Part shown: in pieces, positions 28,139 to 37,836 of the stretch | How positions within the stretch are numbered: position 1 is the first letter of the stretch | Layout of the letters: each line of letters opens with the position of its first letter | Assembly (NCBI RefSeq): GCF_003034915.1 | Contig: NZ_PZJX01000005.1 | Location: 1-64,000 of the forward strand | Length of the DNA stretch: 64,000 nucleotides | Reading direction: 5' to 3' | Source: Mesorhizobium helmanticense | GTDB taxonomy: Bacteria; Pseudomonadota; Alphaproteobacteria; Rhizobiales; Rhizobiaceae | Notes under the pieces: model-generated | Databases searched by the model: none | What the model saw: only the letters and a program-made list of their open reading frames with translations | What the model was told of the DNA's origin: nothing | Program-made: the position numbers and the translations under genes

Positions 28139-28669
28139 TCAGGCTGGAGTGATGCGGCGCGCCAGGAACTCGACCTCGAGGCGCCAGTCCGCGCTGCCGT
28201 CATGCGCGCACTCACCCAGCCAGCGGAACGAGTTCTCGGTGATCCGGAAGAAGCTCCAGCGCACGGAGGAGCCACGGGCGTCGACACCTTGCTGGACGAT
28301 CGTGTCGCCTTCGGCGCGGCCGAGCTGGCGGCTAAAATACTGGTTGCGCGGGTCGCTCCAGAAAATGTGCCAGGCGTCGGCGCCAGGATCGTAGACGCGC
28401 AATGTCGTGCCATAGAACGTCCATGTGCCGAGCGAAGTCTGTGCGCCAGTGTTCCGCGCGGGCAGGATCCATACATCCTGGATTGCCTTGCCTTCCAGAA
28501 CCCAGCCGAAATGCACCTCGCCGCGCCCGGTCAGAACCGTGCCGTCTTCGAGATGGCGTGTTGCATCGAATGTCCATGCGCCGACGAAGCGTCCATAGAG
28601 ATCCAGCTTTTCAGCCAGGTCGGGGTTGGGTCCGTCGCTGTGCAGCGCTTGGGTCAAGGGATCGGTCAT
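28139..28669 (-). CDS. Conserved hypothetical protein, DUF1579-like
   Basis: A 176-residue soluble protein: DLYGRFVGAWTFDATRHLED, then GEVHFGWVLEGKAIQDVW and a lipocalin-like series of beta strands (GTTLRVYDPGADAWHIFWSD). The pattern resembles the DUF1579-type beta-barrel family; exact family not certain. It ends 32 bp before the VOC gene start on the same strand and is probably cotranscribed with it; the AraC-type regulator is divergent and could control both. Confidence 0.65.
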   Translation of the reverse strand: MTDPLTQALHSDGPNPDLAEKLDLYGRFVGAWTFDATRHLEDGTVLTGRGEVHFGWVLEGKAIQDVWILPARNTGAQTSLGTWTFYGTTLRVYDPGADAWHIFWSDPRNQYFSRQLGRAEGDTIVQQGVDARGSSVRWSFFRITENSFRWLGECAHDGSADWRLEVEFLARRITPA

Positions 28670-28755
28670 GGTTGCTGCCTCGTTTGTCAGGAGAACGCGA
28701 CCAATAGGGCCATGGCTGGGTTCTGCGCTTGGGAAAAATTGCTATCTTTCAGACC

Positions 28756-29583
28756 ATGACGACGAGCGAGCAAAACCTGGCATCGGGGCCGGGCTGGCAC
28801 GTGTCCGACGTGGTGTGCACGGCCGGCGCCGGCGACAGGCCGTTCGAGGAAGAGCACCGGACTTACTGTGTCGCCGCGGTGACCAGCGGCACCTTCCGCT
28901 ACCGCACGCGGCAGGGCATGGCGATGCTGGCTCCCGGCGCCATCCTACTCGGCAATCCCGGCGCCTGCTACGAATGCGGCCACGAACATGGAGCCGGCGA
29001 CCGCTGCCTCTCGTTCCATTTTGCCCCGGCCTATATGGAAGGTATCGTCGCTGAGGTGCCTGGTGCGAGGCGACTGGGCTTTGCGGCGCCTCGCCTGCCG
29101 CCCCTGCCGGTGCTGGCGCCGCTGCTGGCGGAGGCGGAGGCCGCGCGCGAAACGGCTGACAGCGATGCGTTCGAGGACCTCGGCCTGCGCATCGCCGGCG
29201 CGGTGGTCGCCGCAGCCACCGGTTCCCTGCGGGCCCGCAGGCCGCCAAGCCGCCGCGACCAGAAACGGGTCGCCGAAGCAGTCAGGCTGATCGAGCTGGA
29301 GGCCGACCGGCCGCTTTCGCTCACTGAGCTTGCCGACGGGACGGCGACCAGTCCCTATCATTTCCTGCGGACATTCCGGCAAGTGGCGGGCATGACGCCT
29401 TACCAGTTCCTGCTGAAAACGCGGCTGCACCGGGCCGCGGTGCGGCTGCGGATGTCGAACGATGCGATCTCGGCGATTGCCTTCGAGGCGGGTTTCAACG
29501 ATCTGTCGACCTTCAACCGCCGCTTCCGGCGGGTCATGGGGGAAGCGCCCGGCGCCTATCGCGCCCGCCGGCGCGTTTCTTAG
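28756..29583 (+). CDS. AraC-family transcriptional regulator
   Basis: A 275-residue regulator. The N-terminal half is a cupin-like sensor domain (RTYCVAAVTSGTFRYRTRQG, GAILLGNPGACYECGHEHG). The C-terminal ~100 residues hold two helix-turn-helix motifs: LSLTELADGTATSPYHFLRT and AISAIAFEAGFNDLSTFNRR, the latter the AraC signature. Start ATG at 28756 preferred over an upstream TTG. Divergent from the DUF1579-like and VOC genes, 86 bp away, which are candidate targets. Confidence 0.9.
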   Translation: MTTSEQNLASGPGWHVSDVVCTAGAGDRPFEEEHRTYCVAAVTSGTFRYRTRQGMAMLAPGAILLGNPGACYECGHEHGAGDRCLSFHFAPAYMEGIVAEVPGARRLGFAAPRLPPLPVLAPLLAEAEAARETADSDAFEDLGLRIAGAVVAAATGSLRARRPPSRRDQKRVAEAVRLIELEADRPLSLTELADGTATSPYHFLRTFRQVAGMTPYQFLLKTRLHRAAVRLRMSNDAISAIAFEAGFNDLSTFNRRFRRVMGEAPGAYRARRRVS

Positions 29584-29760
29584 CGCCGACCCGTTCCATG
29601 TCCCTGAAGCGATACGATGGCCGGGTTGTCGCGGTCGCGCCACCTTGATGGCGGGCTTTGCCTTGGCAATGGCGAAAAGCGCCTTGGCCATATCGTCGCA
29701 ATCGGTGGTATCCTTTTGAAATTACCAACGAAATTGTCTCTGGAAAAGCCGTCGCCGATA

Positions 29761-29788
29761 TTGGAGTTTCGGCTGCGCTTCCTATATA
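29761..29788 (+). promoter_or_regulatory. Probable gyrA promoter
   Basis: TTGGAG at 29761-29766 and TATATA at 29783-29788, 16 bp apart, fit a housekeeping sigma promoter. Transcription would start about 30 bp before the gyrA TTG start. The rest of the 240-bp gap after the AraC gene shows nothing else. Confidence 0.55.
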
Positions 29789-29824
29789 AGCAGCCAGTGA
29801 TTCCCGACTGGATTGTGACCTGAT

Positions 29825-32629
29825 TTGACCGACCAGAAACCACCGCGCGGCGCCGATGGCGGCCCGACCGGCATAGAGCCGATATCCATCATTGAGGAGA
29901 TGCAGCGCTCCTATCTTGATTACGCCATGAGCGTGATCGTCAGCCGTGCGCTGCCTGACGTGCGCGACGGCTTGAAGCCGGTGCATCGGCGCATTCTCTA
30001 CGCCGCCCATGAGAGCGGCTACCACTGGAACCGCAAATATGTGAAGTCGGCCCGCCCGGTCGCCGACGTGATGGGTAAATACCATCCGCATGGCGATGCC
30101 TCCATCTATGACGCCTTGGTGCGCATGGCGCAGGACTGGTCGCTGCGCGTGCCGCTGATCGACGGGCAGGGCAATTTCGGCTCGATCGACGGCGATCCGC
30201 CAGCGGCGATGCGTTACACCGAGTCGCGGCTGACCAAGGTCGCGCATGAGTTGCTGGAGGATATCGACAAGGAAACCGTCGATTTCCAGGACACATATGA
30301 TGCCTCCGATACCGAGCCGAAGGTGCTGCCGGCTCGCTTCCCGAACCTGTTGGTCAACGGGTCCGGCGGCATTGCCGTCGGCATGGCCACCAACATTCCG
30401 CCGCACAATCTCGGCGAAGTCTGCAACGGCGCCATCGCCATCATCGACAATCCGGCGATCGATCTGCCGGCGCTGATGGAAATCATCCCGGGACCGGATT
30501 TCCCGACCGGCGGCATCGTGCTCGGCCGTTCCGGCATCTACAGCGCCTATTCGACCGGTCGCGGCTCCATCGTCATGCGCGGCAAGGTCAACATCGAACA
30601 GCGCGGCAACGACCGTGAATCGATCATCATCACCGAGGTTCCCTACCAGGTGAACAAGTCGTCGATGATCGAGAAAATGGCCGAACTGGTGCGCGACAAG
30701 CGCATCGAAGGCATTTCGGACATCCGCGACGAGAGCGACCGCCAGGGCTACCGCGTCGTCATCGAACTGAAGCGCGACGCGGTCGCCGACGTCATCCTGA
30801 ACCAGCTCTATCGCTTCACACCGCTGCAGACGTCCTTCGGCGCCAATATGGTGGCGCTCAACGGCGGCAAGCCGGAAGTGCTGACGCTGACCGACATGCT
30901 GAAGGCCTTCGTCAGCTTCCGTGAGGAGGTGATCAGCCGGCGCACGAAGTTCCTGCTGCGCAAGGCGCGCGACCGCGCCCATGTGCTGGTCGGTTTGGCC
31001 ATCGCCGTCGCCAATATCGACGAGGTGATCAAGCTCATCCGCACCGCGCCGGATCCGCAGACGGCGCGCGAGCAGTTGATGGAACGGCGCTGGCCCTCGG
31101 GCGACGTCGAATCGCTGATCCTCCTGATCGACGATCCGCGCCACCGCATCAACGAGGACGGCACCTACAATCTGTCGGAGGAGCAGGCCCGCGCCATCCT
31201 CGAACTGCGCCTGCAGCGCCTGACTGCGCTCGGCCGCGACGAGATCGCCGACGAGTTGAATACGATCGGTGTCGAAATTGTTGATTATCTTGACATTTTG
31301 TCGTCCCGCGCCCGGATCCAGCAGATTGTCAAGGATGAGCTCATCGCCGTGCGCGACGAGTTCGGCACGCCGCGCCGCACCGAGCTCACCGACGGCGGGG
31401 CGGACATGGAAGACGAGGACCTGATCCAGCGCGAGGACATGGTCGTGACGGTCAGCCATTCCGGCTACATCAAGCGCGTGCCGCTGTCGCTCTACCGGGC
31501 GCAGCGCCGTGGCGGCAAGGGCCGCTCCGGCATGTCGACCAAGGAAGAGGATTTCGTCACAAGGCTGTTCGTCGCCAACACGCATACGCCGGTGCTGTTC
31601 TTCTCCTCGCGCGGCATCGTCTACAAGGAAAAGGTGTGGCGCCTGCCGATCGGCAACCCGCAGTCACGCGGCAAGGCGCTGATCAACATGCTGCCGCTGG
31701 AACAGGGTGAGCGCATCACCACGATCATGCCGCTGCCCGAGGACGAGACGAGTTGGGGCGAGCTCGATGTGATGTTCGCCACCACGCGCGGCACCGTGCG
31801 CCGCAACAAGCTGTCGGACTTCGTCCAGGTCAACCGCAATGGCAAGATCGCCATGAAGCTGGAGGAGGAAGGCGATGAGATCCTCGGCGTCGAGACCTGC
31901 ACAGACAATGACGACGTGCTTTTGACCGCAAGTTCCGGCCAATGCATCCGCTTTTCGGTCAGCGACGTGCGTGTGTTCCAGAGCCGCAATTCGGTCGGCG
32001 TGCGCGGCATCGCCATGGCCGACACCGACAGGGTGATCTCGATGGCGGTGATCGAACATGTCGACGCGCCGCCGGCCGAGCGTGCCGCCTATCTCAAGCG
32101 GGTGGTGGCCGAACGGCGGCTCGCCGCCGATATCGCGACCGGCGAGGAGGAAGACATCCAGCTCACCAATGAGGAGGTCGGCGAGGAAACGGAGCTTTCC
32201 GACGAACGCTACGAGTTCCTCAAGGCGCATGAGCAGTTCGTGCTGACGGTGACGGAATATGGTTATGGCAAGCGCTCGTCGTCCTATGATTTCCGCCTGA
32301 CAGGACGCGGCGGCAAGGGCATCCGCGCCACCGATTTGTCGAAGACGGCAGAGATCGGCCGCCTGGTGGCGACCTTCCCGGTCGGCAATGACGACCAGAT
32401 CATGCTGGTTTCGGATGGCGGCACCGTCATCCGCGTGCCGGTCCACGATATCCGTTTCGCCAGCCGCGCCACCAAGGGCGTGACCATCTTCAACACCGCC
32501 GAAGGCGAGAAGGTCGTGTCGGTGGAGCGCATTTCGGAACCGCAATCGGACGAGGAAGTCGAAGAGAACGTCGAGGTCGGGTCGAATGGCAGCGTTGAGG
32601 ATACCGGTACGGACACCAATAGGCCTTGA
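29825..32629 (+). CDS. gyrA: DNA gyrase subunit A
   Basis: A 934-residue type II topoisomerase subunit, TTG start. The breakage-reunion domain begins [20 protein letters not shown]; the catalytic Tyr131 is in [10 protein letters not shown]. The quinolone-determining loop reads [12 protein letters not shown]: Ala92 and Asp96 correspond to E. coli Ser83 and Asp87. The C-terminal beta-pinwheel has the GyrA box as RRGGKGRSG, and six-blade repeats follow. An acidic insert ([20 protein letters not shown]) in the C-terminal domain is of the type seen in alphaproteobacteria. The gene is first in a conserved block with coaD and queA-tgt. Confidence 0.97.
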   Translation: MTDQKPPRGADGGPTGIEPISIIEEMQRSYLDYAMSVIVSRALPDVRDGLKPVHRRILYAAHESGYHWNRKYVKSARPVADVMGKYHPHGDASIYDALVRMAQDWSLRVPLIDGQGNFGSIDGDPPAAMRYTESRLTKVAHELLEDIDKETVDFQDTYDASDTEPKVLPARFPNLLVNGSGGIAVGMATNIPPHNLGEVCNGAIAIIDNPAIDLPALMEIIPGPDFPTGGIVLGRSGIYSAYSTGRGSIVMRGKVNIEQRGNDRESIIITEVPYQVNKSSMIEKMAELVRDKRIEGISDIRDESDRQGYRVVIELKRDAVADVILNQLYRFTPLQTSFGANMVALNGGKPEVLTLTDMLKAFVSFREEVISRRTKFLLRKARDRAHVLVGLAIAVANIDEVIKLIRTAPDPQTAREQLMERRWPSGDVESLILLIDDPRHRINEDGTYNLSEEQARAILELRLQRLTALGRDEIADELNTIGVEIVDYLDILSSRARIQQIVKDELIAVRDEFGTPRRTELTDGGADMEDEDLIQREDMVVTVSHSGYIKRVPLSLYRAQRRGGKGRSGMSTKEEDFVTRLFVANTHTPVLFFSSRGIVYKEKVWRLPIGNPQSRGKALINMLPLEQGERITTIMPLPEDETSWGELDVMFATTRGTVRRNKLSDFVQVNRNGKIAMKLEEEGDEILGVETCTDNDDVLLTASSGQCIRFSVSDVRVFQSRNSVGVRGIAMADTDRVISMAVIEHVDAPPAERAAYLKRVVAERRLAADIATGEEEDIQLTNEEVGEETELSDERYEFLKAHEQFVLTVTEYGYGKRSSSYDFRLTGRGGKGIRATDLSKTAEIGRLVATFPVGNDDQIMLVSDGGTVIRVPVHDIRFASRATKGVTIFNTAEGEKVVSVERISEPQSDEEVEENVEVGSNGSVEDTGTDTNRP

Positions 32630-32636
32630 AATGGCG

Positions 32637-32657
32637 GCGCCGGCCCACGGCCGGCGC
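32637..32657. terminator. GC hairpin after gyrA
   Basis: Perfect 9-bp inverted repeat GCGCCGGCC-CAC-GGCCGGCGC starting 8 bp after the gyrA stop. No T-tract follows, so it may pause, terminate with Rho or protect the mRNA end. Confidence 0.5.
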
Positions 32658-32682
32658 GAAATGCAATCTGTGAGTACGTGAC

Positions 32683-32835
32683 TTAGAAGTGTCGGTAGGG
32701 CTTTCGCACGCCAAAGCCTTCGAAACGCTTGGTGTTGGCCTTGGCACGAACGCGATCCGCCTCCTGATGCAGCCCAAATACGGTGGCGATCAGCATGGCG
32801 ACGGTCATTGCGGTGGCTAGCATGTAGATCAGCAT
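32683..32835 (-). CDS. Small membrane protein, 50 residues
   Basis: A short gene between gyrA and coaD on the opposite strand. It starts at ATG 32835 with an AGGAGA ribosome-binding site. The N-terminus is one hydrophobic helix (MLIYMLATAMTVAMLIATVF), followed by a basic tail (ADRVRAKANTKRFEGFGVRK). Single-helix topology with cytoplasmic tail is likely. Family and function unknown. Good ribosome-binding site and amphipathic layout support coding. Confidence 0.6.
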   Translation of the reverse strand: MLIYMLATAMTVAMLIATVFGLHQEADRVRAKANTKRFEGFGVRKPYRHF

Positions 32836-33027
32836 GTGCGTGTTCTCCTGCGCCTAACAACGATTAGATGGGGATTTGGTTTCATCTTCTGAAGCTGCAA
32901 CCTAGTGAACGCTGCGTGAAGCGTTCGTGATCAACGCATTCATCTGTCGTTCATGTCCGCGAAAAGGTTCACGTTCGTTGCATCAATCGGATTTGCCTTC
33001 CGCCCGTGTGCCCGCTAGAAGCCTGCC

Positions 33028-33528
33028 ATGACCGAACGCATCGCCCTTTATGCCGGCTCTTTCGATCCGCTGACCAACGGCCATCTCGACGTGCTGAAAG
33101 CGTCGCTGGCCGTGGCCGACATTGTCTACGCGGCGATCGGCATCCATCCTGGCAAGAAGCCACTGTTTTCCTTCGAGGAACGGGTGACCCTGATCGAGAG
33201 TGCGACCAAGGCGGAATTCGGCCGCGACGGCGCCCGCATCAAGGTCGTCGCCTTCGATGGGCTGGTCATCGATGCTGCCAGGAAGCAGGGCGCCTCGATC
33301 ATGATCCGCGGCCTGCGCGACGGCACCGATCTCGACTATGAGATGCAGATGGCCGGCATGAACGAGACCATGGCGCCGGAGCTGCAGACGGTTTTTCTGC
33401 CGGCCAGCCCTTCGGTGCGAACCATTACCGCCACACTTGTCCGCCAGATAGCCTCGATGGGAGGCGACATCCGCCCCTTCGTGCCGGCGGCCGTGGCCGG
33501 TGCGCTCACCGCCAAATTCGCGAAATAG
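33028..33528 (+). CDS. coaD: Phosphopantetheine adenylyltransferase
   Basis: A 166-residue nucleotidyltransferase of coenzyme A synthesis (4'-phosphopantetheine + ATP to dephospho-CoA). Motifs: [19 protein letters not shown] (the T/H-x-G-H signature as T-N-G-H), [20 protein letters not shown] and the C-terminal [20 protein letters not shown] (ISST-like region). Downstream are two peptidyl-prolyl isomerases on the same strand. Confidence 0.96.
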   Translation: MTERIALYAGSFDPLTNGHLDVLKASLAVADIVYAAIGIHPGKKPLFSFEERVTLIESATKAEFGRDGARIKVVAFDGLVIDAARKQGASIMIRGLRDGTDLDYEMQMAGMNETMAPELQTVFLPASPSVRTITATLVRQIASMGGDIRPFVPAAVAGALTAKFAK

Positions 33529-33546
33529 ATTTTCGGAGATCATCCA

Positions 33547-34134
33547 ATGCAGCTCAAAAGGCTTGCCTCATTCCTTGTCGTGCTCGCCGGTCTTGTGACC
33601 GCATCCGTTTCGGCCTTCGCCGCCGATCCGGAAAACACCATGATCATCACGCTGAAGGACGGCGACGTGACCATTGTGCTGAGGCCCGATCTCGCGCCCA
33701 AGCATGTCGCGCAGATCAAGAAGCTGGTGCGCCAGGGCGCCTACGACAATGTCGCCTTCCACCGCGTCATCGACGGCTTCATGGCGCAGACCGGCGACGT
33801 CAAGTTCGGCAACATGAAGAATGGCTTCAATGCCGACGCCGTCGGCACCGGGGGATCCGATCTTCCCGATCTGCCGGCCGAGTTCTCCAAGACCGAGCAT
33901 TATGAGCGCGGCGTGGTTGGCATGGCCCGTTCACAGGACCCGAATTCCGCGAATTCGCAGTTCTTCATCATGTTCGCGCCGGCGCCACCGCTCGATGGCC
34001 AGTACACCATCGTCGGCAAAGTCGTCAGCGGCATGGAACTGGTGGATAACATCAAGAAGGGCGACGAGGCGAACAATGGCACGGTCAGCGACCCCGACCG
34101 CATGATCAAGGTGCGCATCGCCGCAGACAAGTAA
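33547..34134 (+). CDS. ppiA: Peptidyl-prolyl cis-trans isomerase, exported cyclophilin
   Basis: A 195-residue cyclophilin with an N-terminal signal peptide (LASFLVVLAGLVTASVSAFA, cleavage after A-F-A), so it works in the periplasm. Active-site motifs: VAFHRVIDGFMAQTGD (catalytic His-Arg), SANSQFFIMFAPAPPLDGQY and VVGMARSQDPNS. Begins 18 bp after coaD. The next gene is its cytoplasmic paralogue. Confidence 0.93.
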   Translation: MQLKRLASFLVVLAGLVTASVSAFAADPENTMIITLKDGDVTIVLRPDLAPKHVAQIKKLVRQGAYDNVAFHRVIDGFMAQTGDVKFGNMKNGFNADAVGTGGSDLPDLPAEFSKTEHYERGVVGMARSQDPNSANSQFFIMFAPAPPLDGQYTIVGKVVSGMELVDNIKKGDEANNGTVSDPDRMIKVRIAADK

Positions 34135-34174
34135 AATTGTCAAATAAGTCTGTTTTTTCAAAAGGATATCTGAC

Positions 34175-34687
34175 ATGGCCGAGATCAAGGACCGCGAGAA
34201 CGCGCTCATCATGGAAACGACCAAGGGCAAGGTCGTCATCGAACTTTTCCCCGATTTGGCGCCCGGCCATGTCGGCCGCATCAAGGAACTGGCGCGCGAA
34301 GGCGCCTATGACGGCGTGGTGTTCCACCGTGTCATCGACGGTTTCATGGCGCAGACCGGCGATGTGAAGTTCGGGAATTCCAGCAAGCCGACTTTTGCGC
34401 CCGCCCGCGCGGGTATGGGTGGCTCGGAAAAACCTGACCTGAAGGCGGAATTCTCCAACGCCAACCACGCTCGCGGCACCTGCTCGATGGCGCGTTCGCA
34501 GAACCCGAACTCGGCCAATTCGCAGTTCTTCATCTGCTTCGATGACGCCGCCTTCCTCAACCGCCAGTACACAGTCTGGGGCCAGGTGATCGAGGGCATG
34601 GACAATGTCGACAAGATCAAGCGCGGCGAGCCGGTGCAGGATCCCGACAAGATCGTGTCGCTGAAGGTTGCGGCCGACGTAAAATGA
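34175..34687 (+). CDS. ppiB: Peptidyl-prolyl cis-trans isomerase, cytoplasmic cyclophilin
   Basis: A 170-residue cyclophilin without signal peptide. Motifs: VVFHRVIDGFMAQTGDVKFG, RGTCSMARSQNPNSANSQFF and FLNRQYTVWGQVIEGMDNVD. It is a paralogue of the preceding exported enzyme; an exported/cytoplasmic pair side by side is common in Rhizobiales. The last codons overlap the next gene by 4 bp. Confidence 0.94.
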   Translation: MAEIKDRENALIMETTKGKVVIELFPDLAPGHVGRIKELAREGAYDGVVFHRVIDGFMAQTGDVKFGNSSKPTFAPARAGMGGSEKPDLKAEFSNANHARGTCSMARSQNPNSANSQFFICFDDAAFLNRQYTVWGQVIEGMDNVDKIKRGEPVQDPDKIVSLKVAADVK

Positions 34688-35082
34688 GTTGCCGGGCTGT
34701 CGCAGCAGTCACGCTGATGTTTGCTGCTGCAGCCACGCCGGCGCTAGCTACAGAATCGATCGTTTGCAGTGCCGAGGGCGGGGCTGCGTCGATCGACGTC
34801 CTGCTGGGACACACCGCCGTCATCGCCGTCGCGCGCGTATGGCTGGATGCCGGCGGCAAGACATGGACCACGGACGGGCAGCCGGGCTCGACGAAAATCG
34901 TCGTTGGACAGGCATTCGAGGACGATCAGCGCATGCTGATCGACCTCACCGATGAAGCCATCAGTTCGATCGTCGCCAGATTGCGGCTGGTCAAGGCCAG
35001 CGAACAATCCAGCACGGCTATGGGCGGTACGCTGAGCGTAGAAGGTGTTGGCGCCTGGGCGGTGACCTGCCCTGAACCTTGA
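34684..35082 (+). CDS. Small exported protein of unknown function
   Basis: A 132-residue protein with signal peptide (VAAVTLMFAAAATPALA, cleavage after A-L-A). The mature part has a Cys near each end (IVCSAEG and VTCPEP), likely a disulphide in the periplasm. No family recognised. It overlaps ppiB by 4 bp and ends 12 bp before queA, so it is part of the ppi-queA-tgt operon. Confidence 0.7.
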   Translation: MSCRAVAAVTLMFAAAATPALATESIVCSAEGGAASIDVLLGHTAVIAVARVWLDAGGKTWTTDGQPGSTKIVVGQAFEDDQRMLIDLTDEAISSIVARLRLVKASEQSSTAMGGTLSVEGVGAWAVTCPEP

Positions 35083-35094
35083 GGCGGGGAATTC

Positions 35095-36180
35095 TTGCGC
35101 GTCGATCTTTTCGATTTCGAACTGCCGGAGGAGCGCATCGCGCTTCGCCCGGCCGAGCCGCGCGACAGCGCCAGGATGCTGGTGGTCAGGCCGGACGAAG
35201 GGCTTGAGGACCGCACGGTGCGCGATCTGCCATCCTTGCTGAAGCGCGGCGATGTCCTGGTCTTCAACGACACCAAGGTCATTCCCGCGCAACTGAAAGG
35301 CATCAGGCGGCGTGGCGAGGCGGTGGCGCAAGTGGAAGCGACGCTGCATATGCGCACCGCGCCGGACCGGTGGCTGGCCTTCATGCGGCCGGGCAAGCGC
35401 GTCGCCGCCGGCGACCGCATTCATTTCGGTCATGACGGCAATTCCTGCTTTCTCGGCCAACTCGACGCCACGGTGATCGAGAAAGGCGACGGCGGTGAGG
35501 TGCTGCTCGGCTTCGACCTTTCCGGTCCGTTCCTTGATGAGGCACTGCACGCTGTCGGCCATATCCCGCTGCCACCCTATATTGCGTCGAAGCGTGACGA
35601 CGATGAGCGCGACCGCGGCGACTACCAGACCATCTATGCAAGGGAGGAGGGGGCGGTAGCCGCCCCGACGGCCGGCCTGCATTTCACGCCGGAGCTGTTC
35701 GTCGCGCTCGACGCGAAGGGCATCGAGCGCCGTTTCGTCACCTTGCATGTCGGCGCCGGCACCTTCCTGCCGGTGAAAGCCGACGACACCGCCGACCACA
35801 AGATGCATGCCGAGACCGGCTCCGTCAGCCCGGAAACAGCCGAGGCGCTGAACGCGGCGAAGGCGAGAGGCGGGCGCATCATCGCCGTTGGCACTACCTC
35901 GCTGCGCCTGCTGGAAAGTGCGGCAAGCCCCGACGGCCGGCTCGCCGCCTGGTCGGGGCCGACTGACATCTTCATCACGCCCGGCTACCGCTTCAAGACA
36001 GCCGACATGCTGATGACCAATTTCCATCTGCCGCGTTCGACGCTGTTCATGCTGGTTTCGGCCTTCTCGGGGCTCGAAACGATGCGCGCGGCCTATGCGC
36101 ATGCCATCGAGACCGGTTACAGATTCTATTCCTATGGAGACGCAAGTCTTCTGTTCAGGGAGGAGAACGATGGACGATGA
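35095..36180 (+). CDS. queA: S-adenosylmethionine:tRNA ribosyltransferase-isomerase
   Basis: A 361-residue enzyme of queuosine synthesis: transfers the ribosyl part of SAM to preQ1 in tRNA, giving epoxyqueuosine. TTG start, preceded by a GAGGCGGGG site. Motifs: [20 protein letters not shown] at the start, [50 protein letters not shown] and [18 protein letters not shown]. It overlaps the next small gene by 11 bp; tgt, acting earlier in the same pathway, follows. Confidence 0.96.
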   Translation: MRVDLFDFELPEERIALRPAEPRDSARMLVVRPDEGLEDRTVRDLPSLLKRGDVLVFNDTKVIPAQLKGIRRRGEAVAQVEATLHMRTAPDRWLAFMRPGKRVAAGDRIHFGHDGNSCFLGQLDATVIEKGDGGEVLLGFDLSGPFLDEALHAVGHIPLPPYIASKRDDDERDRGDYQTIYAREEGAVAAPTAGLHFTPELFVALDAKGIERRFVTLHVGAGTFLPVKADDTADHKMHAETGSVSPETAEALNAAKARGGRIIAVGTTSLRLLESAASPDGRLAAWSGPTDIFITPGYRFKTADMLMTNFHLPRSTLFMLVSAFSGLETMRAAYAHAIETGYRFYSYGDASLLFREENDGR

Positions 36181-36439
36181 TCTGGAAAGCCTCGATCGCG
36201 ACGCCTTGATCGCCGAGGTCAGGAAATTGCGTGCCGGCATTCGCACCCACCGCGATGCCACCGGCCATGATCTGTGCTGGCATCATCCCGATCTTTGGGA
36301 CCTGTTGCCGGAAAGGACCGAGCCGGCTATCGCCGTGCCGCCCTGGCCTAAATTCATGCGTGGCTGCATCCGTTATCGGCAGTCGCTGGACAAGCAGGCT
36401 GCGGGCGCACCGGTGCATGACAAGGAATTCAATGACTGA
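36170..36439 (+). CDS. Small conserved protein between queA and tgt
   Basis: An 89-residue protein: [40 protein letters not shown], ending in a basic, Trp-containing segment. It overlaps queA by 11 bp (AGGAG site inside queA) and tgt by 1 bp (TGATG), so all three are translationally coupled. Similar small proteins occur elsewhere in rhizobia with a C-W-H-H-P-x-L-W motif; function unknown. His/Cys residues in [10 protein letters not shown] could bind a metal, which is speculation. Confidence 0.75.
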   Translation: MDDDLESLDRDALIAEVRKLRAGIRTHRDATGHDLCWHHPDLWDLLPERTEPAIAVPPWPKFMRGCIRYRQSLDKQAAGAPVHDKEFND

Positions 36440-37572
36440 TGACTAGAGAGTTCACCTTCAAGGTGCTGGCGACCAACGGCAGAGCGCGGCGCGGTGCGAT
36501 CACCATGCCGCGTGGCGAAATACGCACCCCGGCCTTCATGCCGGTCGGCACCGGCGGTACGGTGAAGGCGATGTATATGGATCAAGTGCGTGGCGTCGGC
36601 TCGGACATCATCCTTGGCAACACCTATCATCTGATGCTGAGGCCCGGCGCAGAGCGCGTGGCGAAGCTCGGCGGCCTGCATGAATTCGCCCGCTGGCCGC
36701 ATCCGATCCTGACCGACAGCGGCGGCTTCCAGGTGATGTCGCTGTCGAAGCTGAGGAAACTCACTGAAAAAGGCGTCACCTTCCGCTCTCATATCGATGG
36801 CGCCGCCTACGAGATGTCGCCCGAACGCTCGATCGAGATCCAGGGGCTGCTCGATTCCGACATTCAGATGCAGCTCGACGAATGCACGGCACTGCCGGCC
36901 GAGAAGAAGGAAATCGAGCGCGCCATGGAATTGTCGTTGCGCTGGGCCGAGCGTTGCAAGTCGGCGTTCGGCGACCAACCGGGCAAGGCGATGTTCGGCA
37001 TCGTACAAGGCGGCGATGTGCCTGATTTGCGGCTACGTTCGGCACAGGCGCTGAAGGCGATGGATCTGAAGGGTTACGCCGTCGGCGGTCTGGCCGTCGG
37101 TGAACCGCAAGCGGTGATGCTCGACATGCTCGACATCACCTGTCCGGAACTGCCGGCGGACAGGCCGCGCTATCTCATGGGCGTCGGCACGCCGGACGAC
37201 ATATTGAAATCGGTGGCGCGTGGCATCGACATGTTCGATTGCGTCATGCCAACCCGTGCCGGCCGCCACGGCCTTGCCTATACAAGACGTGGCAAGGTCA
37301 ACCTGCGCAACGCCCGCCATGCCGACGATCCACGCCCGCTGGACGAGGACAGCGACTGCCCGGCGGCGCGGGATTATTCGCGTGCCTATCTGCACCATCT
37401 GGTGCGTTCGCAAGAAGCGCTGGGGGCGATGCTTCTGACCTGGAACAATCTTTCCTACTATCAGAAGCTGATGCAGGACATTCGCGCCGCGATCGAGGCT
37501 GGCGCGTTCGAAGTGCGGACCGCGGAAATTTCCGAAGGCTGGGCGAAGGGCGATATTCCAGTCCGCTACTGA
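36439..37572 (+). CDS. tgt: tRNA-guanine transglycosylase
   Basis: A 377-residue enzyme that exchanges G34 for preQ1 in tRNAs with GUN anticodons. Motifs: [40 protein letters not shown] (catalytic Asp in L-T-D-S-G-G-F), [36 protein letters not shown] (nucleophile Asp). The usual zinc-site cysteines C-x-C-x-x-C are replaced: near residue 310 the sequence has [20 protein letters not shown] with only one Cys, the pattern of zinc-poor relatives. The last gene of the queA operon. Confidence 0.94.
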   Translation: MTREFTFKVLATNGRARRGAITMPRGEIRTPAFMPVGTGGTVKAMYMDQVRGVGSDIILGNTYHLMLRPGAERVAKLGGLHEFARWPHPILTDSGGFQVMSLSKLRKLTEKGVTFRSHIDGAAYEMSPERSIEIQGLLDSDIQMQLDECTALPAEKKEIERAMELSLRWAERCKSAFGDQPGKAMFGIVQGGDVPDLRLRSAQALKAMDLKGYAVGGLAVGEPQAVMLDMLDITCPELPADRPRYLMGVGTPDDILKSVARGIDMFDCVMPTRAGRHGLAYTRRGKVNLRNARHADDPRPLDEDSDCPAARDYSRAYLHHLVRSQEALGAMLLTWNNLSYYQKLMQDIRAAIEAGAFEVRTAEISEGWAKGDIPVRY

Positions 37573-37646
37573 TCGATGCGCCGGTAATTGCGAAGGAAAC
37601 CCGACCTCGCGATCCGCTTCATGCCTTCCTTGACCGCAAACATTAC

Positions 37647-37739
37647 TCATCTGACGAGGTGGTCAACCGTCTGGCGCGCTTCATCGGCAACGGCCGGTAT
37701 TGTGCCAGATTGCCCGCTTCCGACCACCAGCACGCCGTC
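37647..37739 (-). pseudogene. Possible remnant of an FAD/NAD(P)-binding oxidoreductase
   Basis: On the minus strand, about 30 codons read DGVLVVGSGQSGTIPAVADE and end at a stop. V-L-V-V-G-S-G-Q-S-G is the Rossmann dinucleotide-binding motif of flavin monooxygenases. The rest of any such enzyme is missing. The fragment lies between tgt and the DUF2806 gene and may be debris of an insertion or deletion. Short, so low confidence. Confidence 0.3.
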
Positions 37740-37836
37740 ACCCCTCCTCAATCGGGGTTGGATAGGCCTAAAAACGGTTTTGAACGGGTTTACAACGCGA
37801 CGGGCCGCCCCGGCGTGGTTCGACGAGTCAATACGT

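Noticed and set aside
29534..31585. 683-codon frame antisense to gyrA
   Set aside because: Composition is typical of antisense frames (rich in R, H, D, A), and gyrA on the other strand is unmistakable.
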